Source of the DNA: Halichondria panicea
Lineage: Eukaryota > Porifera > Demospongiae > Suberitida > Halichondriidae
NCBI RefSeq assembly: GCF_963675165.1
Contig: NC_087377.1
Coordinates: forward strand, 3,378,978-3,442,977
Length of the DNA: 64,000 nt
Reading direction: 5' to 3'
Position numbers and translations under genes: made by a program. A model generated the notes under the pieces. The model was not told where the DNA came from and ran no database searches. It saw only the letters and a list, made by a program, of their open reading frames with translations. Positions 10,632 through 22,600 of this stretch are shown here, one piece after another. Numbering within the stretch: position 1 is the first letter of the stretch; every line of letters starts with the position of its first letter.

Positions 10632-13600
10632 ATGAAGCTTCTTATAGCTGTGGCTCTGTTGGTTGTTGGACTCTCCCCTAGCCCAGGCTTCAGTCAGTTT
10701 GGTGAGGGCTCTGGACAGACCACTGAGGCACTAACTGATGCACCAACTGAGACATCAACTGGTGCACCAACTGAGGCACTAACTGAGGCACCAACTGAGG
10801 CACCAACTGATGCACCAACTGAGGCACCAACTGAGGCACCAACTGATGGTAAGAAAGTATTTATTATTATGAGCCCCTAAAAATATCTGTACTCCAGTCG
10901 GAATTAACAAGTTGCTTGAGGTACTTAGTGCATGCATGACATGTATACCAGAATTATATATGGCATTTACATTAATTATTATTTTATGTAGCTATAGATT
11001 TAATTGAATGTAAATTGCATGCAGTAGACTTATTAATCCGGTCACCTTTGGGACAGTGCAGTCTGGGAATAGCGAGGTGGTCACATTTCCTAAAATATAG
11101 CCACGGCTAAAAAAACGATCCTATCTTGAATCTAATGACTTATTTACGGTTCTGTCTCGAGGATAACGAATCAATATGCTCTCAATTTTATTTGCCAAAC
11201 CACACCCAAAACGTCATATCCAGCTGTAATAAACGTACACTAAAAACCTCGTTTGGAGAAGCCATGCAGCACTGGCCAGTATACACGGAATAGTGCATAA
11301 GTGGCCGCATCTCAGGGTCAGTTTTGTGTATAGTAAAAACATCTAGCTAGCAATTGCAAAATGAAACAATCAGTATAATTGTTGATGTGGCCATACTTCA
11401 AAGAGCCAGAATAGCAAGAGTCTATGGGGGGGGGCTTTGGGGACAGTAGCCCCCCCCCTCCATCTAGGCGGACTGTAGCAGCAATACTGCTCTAGCTAGT
11501 CTACCCTGCTGAAAGGATCATGCATACAGTGCCCAAAAAGTGGTTGATTGTACACTCAAAAACAGTTGACCTTTTTTTTATCAAAATGTTCTGGTGATTA
11601 ATTAGCACCCCTTTTTTTCAATATTCCTGTATCCGCCCCTAGACTAATATAGGTGTTTCGCCAAATACGTTGATATCATAATTATAACGGTAATTCCGAA
11701 TTGGATGATTGGCAGAGATTGAAATTTTGGCAAGAATCATTCGGCAGGTGAATGGTTAAGACGGATTTAATTTTTGCAGAATAGCAGCCTTTCTGCAGCA
11801 TGCATGCACGCGATGTTAAATTCGTGGGTAAAAATGTTTGCGTTCAGCGAAAGCCACAAACATTTATACCCTGTCTGTTCACTATAACAACCAGAGTCAA
11901 TAGGCTTTGCATAAAAGACAAATCTTATTTGCAGCTAATGTTGTGATTGCATGAGACATATATACAGGGGGAGTATTGAAAGAAATTGCTATCTAATTGG
12001 CTGTAATTATGTTTAGCGAATTCCTCTGTCTATACAATAACACTTATTCTGAGGCAATTTACTACACATGCATGCACCCACATAAAGTTTACCATGCATG
12101 CAAATCACTAAACTTTGAGTCTCTGCATTTTCCGAGGAGTTTCTCTGCCGAATTGAACTTTAAATAGAATTGTCCGCATGCGAAGACTGTAACTCCTGAA
12201 GTGTAAATATGCAAGGAGGGATTATCCCAATGATAAAAGCATACGAAGTCAGAGACAAAAAATTCTCATTGATAAACTCGCCCAGAAATGCGTTTGTATA
12301 TAATGTCAAGTCGAATGCATGTACTTATTTTTCCAAGCATCTCTACCTATACTATTATTATAGGAAAATCCACCCAGGTATATTCCTCACATTTCAAGGA
12401 ATAATTCCTTGAAATTTCCTTCATATACAGTTATCAATTCAACATAATAATTATAGTCATGAAAACCTCGGAAAAATGCGGAAACACGAAGTCTAGTTGG
12501 CTAAATTTTATCCACAAAGCTATACAGTTTCATATCAGTTGTCAGCAGCTTCTTATAAACTACAAACTGTAACCCGATCCACCGGTTCCTCCTTTTTTTC
12601 CCATACCAATCCACCTCGCCCACAATAGTTGGCTCCCTTAAGAAGACAGGGGGTCAAGATCTCATATAATACTCCCTTCTTGTATATACACTTCCTATCA
12701 AGTTTCTGTATAGAGTTTCTTCCTAATACCTGTCATGGTAAAATCCTATATAGGCAGACAACTAGTAAAGTATTATAAGCTCAGTAAAGTTAGAGGTGCC
12801 ATATTTTGTTAAGTATTTATGGTAACGTGAGCAAAAACCTTATAGGAATGTTATGTTGAAAAATGAATGGTGTCCAACTTCACTGCATGCATGGGTTATT
12901 AGGCCCGGGACAAAATGTGAAGAAAAATAATGGTCCTCCATGCCATGGCCAGTTCTTAAGGAAGCCAACTAGTCTGTTCACTATAACAACCATGGTCAAT
13001 ATAGGCTTTGCATGAAGTGTACAGCTCAGGGGGAGTATTGCGAGACATTGCAAATTAATTATTGGCTAGGTCTAGCATATTTTTGACTTCCTTCTTTACA
13101 ATAACAGTATTACTTTACCAATTTATCACCCATGAAGGTGTTATTCGTCCGAGCGAAACAGACGTGCAGTGCATGTCATTTTCTTTTGATACTGACTGGA
13201 AAATGGAGTATATCTATGGGGATTGCAGCATTACATCACTAGCGAGAAATATGTACATCTTTTCAGCATGTGTTGAGCTAAAGCACGCTAGCTGTTACTG
13301 TAAAACATTGATATTATCATTTAGCCTGGTGTTACCGAATATAATGAGTTTACAACACATTGTTGATTACAGCATGATATTCTGCACAATATTTTTAGAC
13401 TTCAGAGAAGTTCCTCAGCAATGTTTTCCAAATGACCTACCAGCAAATTTGAGTGTACAGCAGGACCAAATTATTTTCATTTCGCATTGTTTTGGCAGTT
13501 AAAATGCTGAAAGATATGTACAAGATGGGATCAAGATGTCTCATAATTTATAGTATAGTATACACTTTCACTTTTCAATAGCTTCTTAAAACCAAAATAA

Positions 13601-16600
13601 TACCTATAGCCACTTATGCCAAAAGAATGACTGTGATATATAAATTGAACAGTTTGTGAACAAAACAACCCCTCACAATGAGGTCTGACTCAGCTGCGTC
13701 GTTACTTTAGCCCAGATAGCCTCAAGACCTTTTGGAAACTGTATAGAGAATAAAGCTGATCATAACAACCTAGCTATTGTACGCACAAAAATAGTATTAT
13801 TAATAGTCAAATTACCAATTTTATGGTACTTAGCTAGAGTAAAGCATGGAAATTCAAGCTACATGAAAATCTGCACGACGGCTAGCAAAAACAGAAAGAG
13901 CTATGCAGAAACTAACTTGACACATAAAGAGAAACATACCTTGTAATCGATCTGGTGCGGTACGGTATCAGCTTCACAGCTTTCTTCATAATGAGGTAAT
14001 GAGCATGCAAAATAATCCTACAAGTCAATTATCGAGGCTAGCCGCACCTTGTGTTGCTATGGTATTAATGCTGACCTAGCACTTTTTGTGCGAATACCTC
14101 TCAGCAAGTTTTGTGCAGCAGTGCAGCTGTTTCTGCTCAGCTAAAGGTTGATCCAGAGTAAAGTGGACATGAAAAAGCTGATGGTAAACTCAGATTTAGC
14201 TAATTGATGCTCTAAGTAGCTCAACTCGAAATTGCATCGCATTCTCCGAAAATGCAATTATCCGCACGTTTATTTTGCATGCTCATTACCTCATTATGAA
14301 GAAAGCTGTGAAGCTGTTTTTGCTAGCCGTCGTGCTAAATCGTCCGGATTTTCATGTAGCTTGAATTTCCATGCTTTACTCTATAATTATATCTGTGGAT
14401 CTTAAGACAGTACATTCTCGAGATACTTGACCTCCACAATGTCAGAAGCATATACTCCTTGCTCTCAAATGGTAGGCCAGTCGATTCTGGCTGCTTGAAG
14501 TGTGGGTTAAAGTTCGCCATCCCCACTTACAACAAAAGCCACCTTTTCATGTATAATAGCTGAGATTTTGTTCTCTTAATTTTGCTCTGAAAAAAGCATC
14601 TGCATGGACACCTGGCTTAGTATGATCGTGAGAGTTCCCGGCAAGTCGGCTCCACTCGGCCACCAGAGCATGGAATGGGTTATAGGTGCTACCAGAATGG
14701 CTGAACCGTATGCAGGTTTCTGTGTGTGCATTATATAACGTGAGCAAAACCTCGGAATGTCACCTGAAAATAACGCATGTTCGAACTCCATTGGGTCCAA
14801 ATTTAAGAAAAATAATGGTATACCCCAGGCTTGCCAAAACAATGTGAAAATAATTATGGTTACAATAATTATATATAAGTTTACTATCAAAGTTGAAAAT
14901 TTGGAAAGCATTGAGCAATCGTCTGAGGTCTGAAAATATTTATTATTATAGTTTGATAGTGTACTGGCGTGATATGAAATGTTTCCGGATTCGCTAGAAA
15001 CTATCATCGTCATACAGTACACTATTCCTTGGTCATTTACAAAGCGGTACTGTGAGAGAGACTTTCCGGTTTCTAAATCAAAACCCTTATAGATGCATGG
15101 ACCTTCGCGTACAAGCGATGGGTATCAAGGGTTATATTGGATTTGTACGCCCGAGAGAATACATAGAATACATACAACAGCACAAGAGTAACAAGGTAGC
15201 CAAGAAAATCTTCCGTTTAGTTACTATAAATACATAGTAATAAGAAGGTGACATTAATTTTTGTTATAGTTGTGACACATGCACGAGTGCCACATAATTA
15301 TGGGATATATTGATTGGCTCAGTAGTGACTTAGGCCCGAGGGCCGCAGGCCTCGACGGAAAAGGCACTACTGAGCCAATATATCCCATGTGCGCACGAGT
15401 GAGCTGTGACAACTGATTTGTTGCATTCCTTGTGCATTCCTTTCCGTGTACACATCACTCCTTTTATAGGACAACTAGTTTGCAACTACTTGTGGTCGGC
15501 TGTGGAATGCACCAGACGCATGAAAAACGTTTTCTGCCTACCACTGAATCTGTTAACACTATAAAAGGGACCGTTTCAGGTTACTGGGTGGAGGGTGGGC
15601 TTTAGGTAACTTCAGCCATACTATGCCAGTATCTAGATAGTGGCACAGTTCAAGGCTTTACCTGTGCCAAATAGCAGATATTGCCACAGTGTTTCCTTTG
15701 ATCTGCCCACTCAAAATGCAACAAGTTTAACATGTATATGGATTTTACATATGATAGTTTTCTGCTGCATCAACACATAAAGGTTTTCATCAGCAAAATA
15801 TGCAGAAAGTATAGGCTCAACAAGTTTAGATAATCTCACACAACCAGTGTAACTCTTTAGGCCTTTGTACAGCACTTAAACTTTCATAACTGTTGTCAAA
15901 TATAAATTCTCCTCATATAGTTTATACAATGTATACTAACTCAAGTATACTACTGCTTAAATATTTACTGTCCTAGCCAAAAATCTCACACAAAGTATTT
16001 TTTACAGTTTACAGGAAAGTAGACACTATAATTATACACAATATGATACTCTCTCATGAGCTTAGGGAAACTCATGCCTGCAAGTCCACTGCAAGTATCG
16101 ATGTGTGCCGGTCATTTTAACCGGTTCACAGACACATGCATGCAGTACACTGTTACTACACTTTGGTCATGACATAAACATAAACATAATTATGCTATAA
16201 ACATGACAGTTACATGCAGGGTTCTTATACACCTGCACGTTACGATGATAGCTTCAGACACTTCCCGTGGACCACTCCGGATACTATATAGGCCATTTTC
16301 ATTGAAAATCCACGTCAGTACTATAATCATCTATATGCTGCAATCAACAATGTATTGGACGTATATTCTAGTGGAGTAAAATCAGGTTAATGAAAATTAA
16401 ATTTTAATATCAAATTTAAACGCAGTAACAGCGTGTTTTCTATTCAAGGTCAACACATGCATGTATCTTTCTCGCTAGTGATGTAACTGTAACCCCCATG
16501 CATCAGTCCACATTTATGACAATGACACTGCACATTAAACGTTTCTGTCTCACTTGAATGAATAATAGACCTTCATGAGCAATAAATCGGTTGCTTCCAC

Positions 16601-19600
16601 TGCATATCTTACTTTCATTTTGGTAGACCGCGTCAATTAAATAGTCCTCGTAACTAGCTTGTTTTATGATTTTGATTCTGAGTACTTGGCAGTTATACTC
16701 ATGCACTCCTGCTACCATGCATATACATTAGACTGTATGTACAGTTTATGTGCATGTCTGTATATGCACTGCCTGATTATTTGTTCTCTCTTTTATTCAT
16801 AGGATCTGTATCGGTTGAAAGAGTAGATTTCTACTACTACTACCATGGTGTCAACATCAACATTTACTTTAACAACTTGATGGAGAATCCATTTTACAAT
16901 GATAACTACTACAACTACTACTACTACAACTACAACTACCAGTCGTCTGATGTACCATGCATATTGAACCAACTTGTTTTCAGAAATACTCACACAAATG
17001 AGGTATTCCAGCCAGAATACACGGGTACTTGCAATTCCTACAGTACTAACATCATTCAGATCACCATGAATCCTAGAGACTTTCTCAGGCTGTTTGAGAA
17101 CGAGTTTATCAATACAACCTCTACTACGTCCTTGGACTTAGAAATGTACACTGCAGATATGCTAGGAGCTCCTTTCAACCTTCAAATACAACCAGATGAA
17201 GCCGTTGAGTTTGTCTTGAGATTGTCCTTGTCTTCATATGTACAGATAAGGTCCTCTGATTATTGGACCAATGAGGGGATTCTTTTGATTCATTTCAATA
17301 ATTTCATTGATGTTGCGACTGTCAATGCCAGCAAGCTATCACTCTCTCGCACTTCTTCCTATTACTACAATCGGGATGCAAGCAACACTGTTAATATTAC
17401 GGGTGGTGAAATACTGAACCAGTCACCTGGCTTAACATTATCTGTGGCTATCAGACTGACCTCTAATGATCATGATCTTCTTTCGAGCAAAAGAATATGC
17501 ACTGGTGGTAATGAGAGTTCCATTTACGACTGTTACATTGGCACAGAATCGGGATTTGCTACCGCGTACTTTGGAGCAGAGGTTTATCCCACTTCTAACT
17601 ATATATATTTTGGTGGTTATACTGTCAATAAAATCCAGAGGGCACCCACAGGTGAACAGAATGTGTTATAATTCTCTATGCATGGTCGTCTTTAAGAACA
17701 AACTCAGTTTGACACTATTTCTTCTGCAGATTCTGAGCCAGTGACTATGTCTATTCAGCTAGAGTATGTTGATGGATGGACTATGAACGTGACTCTTGGT
17801 CTAGGTCAGCCATTCAGTGTTCGGTTGTTTGTTGGAGAGAGGATTATAAGGTAGGGGCTAGCCTCGATTCCAGGCCGCCCCCGAAACTCAGAACTGTGGC
17901 CTATAATACAATTATGCGCATGCATGCGCGTATATATTACTCCAAAAACGGGGCTGGTATTCCGTATATTTCTGGATACTGTAAACATGTATACTAGCTA
18001 CCATAATTATTACGGTCAGTGAACATTTTACCACTAACCACGTAGTTTTACGTATTCTTCCTTTGTGTACTTTGTCCGTTTATTTACAGGATGAAATTTA
18101 CAGTGTGACAAATTATTTCGCGCATGCGCATGCAAAGTATACCAGGCCGCCTTTCTTCTTCCCAGCAGCCTGGAATCGAGGCAAAGGCATAATTATAGAT
18201 TTGACTTTGGTTGAACATGCGTGCTTACACGACACCCTCCTCTCCATACAGTGTGACGTGTACTAGCAGGGACACTAACGAACATGTGAACCCCATGATG
18301 GAGATTGATAATGGCGCTGTGTCTATTCCTGATAGCTATATCAGGAATGATTGGCCCAGCACCACTACCTTGAATGCACCCAGGGGGCTAGCTGAGTCTG
18401 GTTTGGAAGGTTACTACACGTGCAGGACAGAGGGAAACACTTTCCTCAGCCCTCACATTCTGCATCCCAGTAAGTACACCATGCAGGTACACAACATTGT
18501 ATCAGTATACATTATACCGTATAATTATGCTCTAATTAATCGGACAGCAAAAAATAAGGAAATTGTCCGGGTAAAATTGGAACAAATTTTTTTAGAGTAG
18601 TATGAAGTGTCCAGAACAAGCAAGCAGCTGCATGCGAGCTAGCTAAGTTTAATAGAACAGTGTGCGACTGAATAGTTATGCCTCGAGGCGTAGCCGCACG
18701 AGGGATACGGTAAAGCTGACTGTGTGTGTGTGTGTGTGTCTGTGTGTGTCTGTGTGTGTGTCTGTTCCAGCTGTAACTGCTCAACGGTTGCAATGCGACG
18801 AAAGCTAACAGCTTCTATAGGCTTCTAGCCACGTTCCCTTGGATTGTGATTCGTGGATTAGCAAACTAAAGCTTCTTTCTCGAGTTATGGCTAGTTTGAC
18901 TCACATTGAAGGCTGTTGCAGTCTCTTCAGAATCTTTCATAGCATCATCTGTCCGCACAAACTTTCTATTCAACATATGAGTTAATTAGCCTTGCACTAA
19001 AGCGCTAGCTTTTTGTTAGCTACAATACTCAGAAAATATCTGTTAAAACAGCTAGCTAGCAGTAGCCATTTGTGAAATCATAGATAGTAGAGGAGAGGGA
19101 TTGGAAACGCATACGTAAATGCCCGGCCCATGCGTGTCACGGTTAAATTTCTTCCTTTCCTGCCTCCGTCACTAGAAATTGACCTTTGTCCTATGATAAT
19201 TTTAGTATTTTAATCTTTAACAGCCAAAAGACAGGCAGGAAGGCTACTACTGACTAGCCAGAAAGAGAGGCAGGAAGGCTACTAGGATCAAGTTAGGCTA
19301 CTAGCTTCCATTCGTGTTTCAGAAGTTAGTATTAGAGGAGTTTTCGCCATTGTATGAAATAGTTTACAGTGGGATCAGACACAGTGTTAATAGAAGTTCA
19401 AGAACATGTTAACTTCTCTTTTATAGATCTAGATCATAAACAATTCATTATACAAACAATTTAACATAATTATTGTATGTCTACTCGTGATGTAAAGACA
19501 GAAATAATGATGCAATTTTCTTGAACGTCCTCTTTGGTAGTGGTTCAGTGAACGTGCTACAGTCTGCCGATGTAAACTCTGAAGAAGCATCATCAGATGC

Positions 19601-22600
19601 ACACAATCTGAGATTAAAAACAGTATCAGTTTGAGATAACAGTTACCTTGGGTCTTCCTTCCACAACTGACACTTCCGTCGTTTATTCTCTCATAACTTT
19701 TCCCCAAAAAACTTGCCGATCCATTTGTATAACTACAAATAAAGTGTACAATAGCATGTAGTAACATTAAAGGGTCACTTCTAGCCTATATACATTTGCT
19801 ACTTCAACACCTACACTTCCACAAAATCCCACAAGTGAAAGTCATGAGTGTGATAATAAATTTGTCAGTAAATACTACCATGGAGAGTCAATCACAAAGT
19901 TGCTACATTTAAAAAATACTTAACATACCACTGTACTTGTCTTTAATCTCAAACAGGCTGTACTTCTTTTTGGAGAGATAAAAGAATCCCACAATCCTCA
20001 GCCAGTCAAGGAAAGCTTAAAAAAACTCATGAAACTCCTTTAGTAGACACTTCTAGGTTAAGGTTACAACTATACTAGGTACTAAGAGCATAGTACTAAC
20101 TGGCATAGCCCTGTGCAATATCCCTGAGGCCAAGGCACTTCTCTGTCCTTCTAAAAAGGGATTGGCTTTGTTAACTCGATGTCAGGAACGGAAGTTATTT
20201 AACCACAACCACACCCCTCGAATTCTTTACATAATAGCTTCAGGGGGCACAACATTCATAAAGGAGTAATGGATGATGCTGAAAGCCTCCTAGAGCTGTA
20301 CTGTACAGCTCTAGGAGGCTTTCAGCTGTACTTTACTAAGTAGACTACTATGAGTACATTGGTACCAGGACTCCAGTGAGCAAGCTATAGAAACAGGTGC
20401 AAGGTGGACGACGAAAACAGATTGTTACCGAAATAACATTAAAATTGTTATTACAAATATTAATTTGTAGGTAACCATTCAGGGCAATTAAATAATGTTC
20501 GATAGCATCCCATTATTGTTTCGAGCATTCGAAAGCAGCATTGTGGTGCCATGTCAGTATAGTTTGGTCAGCACAGTACTTTACTTCAACATCTAGTCGA
20601 ACACGTCTCCAAGATACACGCGTACACACAAAGTGGGCTGTCCAGCACACATTCATGCATATGAGTTGATACTTCCCATCATTTGCTGTTTCATTGAACC
20701 CAGCAACCATTCACTCGGATCTAGAAAACAAAGGCAACAAAAATTGCAACTCTAAAGTATTCTTAACAGAGAAGTGGAGACAACAAAATGTAGTAACATA
20801 TACGATACTCTCGGAGACATGATAAGGCACTAAGACATGCAGGTATTATGTCGTCACATTTCAAACATAATACTTGATACAGTTGAGCCTCGGTTATCCG
20901 AACACCTTTGTCCCCGGGCCCATTTGGATAAGTGAAATATTCGGATAATCAAAACATGCCAGCTGGCTTCTTTTTGCCAGCCACGTGGGCAATTTCCTAC
21001 TGCACATGCTCAGATTGCACTATGCTCTAGCATTCGGATAATCGAGGATTCGGATAACCGGGATTCGGATAACCGAGGCTCAACTGTACATGCATTCTTT
21101 GATACATTTTGTAGGCTAGGAAAAATTACTGGAATAAAACGCTTCATCTAGTCTCATCCACAAAGCAGATTTCTTTTAATACACGTTATGAATGTACATA
21201 CGTACTTCTGATTTCTGATTCAAACAGGGAGAAAAGAGGAGAAAAAGAAGTGCAACGAATGCTCTGAATGTAAAAGAAGATTGTGGTTTGTGTCAAACAT
21301 GCAAAGACAGTCATGCTGTTGGGGGCAGTATACGCAAAAAACAATGCTGTCAACATAATTATAATTATATAGAAACTGTGTTTAAACAGTTAATACGCAA
21401 CTTAAATCGTTGATACTCACCGGCACAATGCAGGCATCTTGTAACCAAGACAATCTTCTCAGAGTATTCGTTGTACCTCTTTCTCCCTGTTTGCCATAAT
21501 CAATCATTTATATATCTCATGCATTTACATGCAGGTACATTCATTAAAGCGTGTAGTGAAACAAAAAATTTACTGCTTTGTGGCTGAGATTATAGATGGG
21601 CTCAGCAGGAGCGTTTTCTTCCAGTAATTTCTCCTTAGCCTACAAATGTATAAGGAAATTAATTATAATAATTATGTTTGAAAAGTGACGACATACCTGT
21701 CTTAGTGCCTTTATCCGTGATAATCTCTTGAACATTATGTTACTACATTTTATTGTCTCCACTTTCTTTCCCAAGAGTACTTGCTTTAGAGCTGCAAACT
21801 TTGTTGCCTTTGTTTCTTAGATCCGAGTGAATGGTTGCTGGGTTCAATGGAAACACCAAATAATGGAAGGTAATAACTTATATTAATAACTGATGGAAGG
21901 TAATAACATGTACATGAATGTGTGCTGGACAGCCCACTTTGCGTACGCGTGTACCTTGGAGACGTGTTTGACTATAGAAGTTGGTCCCTTAAAGTACTGC
22001 TGATCAAACGAGTGTTGCAAGCGTGCGCTTGCTAATGCCTCTCGCCATGTTTTTGCTTTCGCTCAACAGTATATTAGAGTGTTATAGAAGAGGTAAATAC
22101 TTTGCAATGTGCTTTGATTGTTTCACAAGAAAGGAGTGTCCACAGTTAATTGATCGTCTTAAATGGCCTGTAGCCAAACAGTGGGAGCAAACCTTTGTCA
22201 AAGGCATAGACATGCAGTGATAAGTATTGAAAACAGAATTCAATCACAGAAAGTAGTATATCTATAACAAGCAGTCTAAAAAGAGTTATCGAAAAGGTTG
22301 GTTTGTCTTACCAGGACCTCAACAAAGAAAATTGATTTCTGCCAGGATCTGGGGTTCAAAATGGATTCTCTTACACGTAGTATATTAAGCGCGCATGCGC
22401 ATTACATCCAGGAATAAGGGGTGTGTCTGTAAGTTAAAAAAAAAATAATAGCTACTGAGCAGTTACAGCTGGAACAGACACACAGACAGACACACACAGT
22501 CAGCTTTACCGTAACCCTCGTGCGGCTACGCCTCGAGGCATAACTACTGCTTTTGAATGCTCAAAACAATAAATCAGTGGGATGCCATCAAATGAAAAAT

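Larger units (their letters stand above)
10849..16802 (+). other. Gene 2 intron 1 (6 kb)
   Basis: This holds intron sequence shared with gene 1 and several repeats. Segments at about 11877-12000 and 12972-13070 are direct copies (shared CTGTTCACTATAACAACCA and CAGGGGGAGTATTG). A G/C run lies at about 11427-11460. A 441-nt open stretch at 13062-13502 lacks an ATG at its beginning and matches no family I know. No supported gene. Confidence 0.6.

Noticed and set aside
13062..13502. 146-codon open frame in gene 2 intron 1
   Set aside because: It begins at TTG with the first ATG well inside, has no recognised domain and no paralogous counterpart. Could be an unknown exon, but not supportable.
22023..22220. 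Small frame with a signal-like start in the large palindrome
   Set aside because: The matching sequence in the other palindrome arm does not support it, and no domain is recognised.
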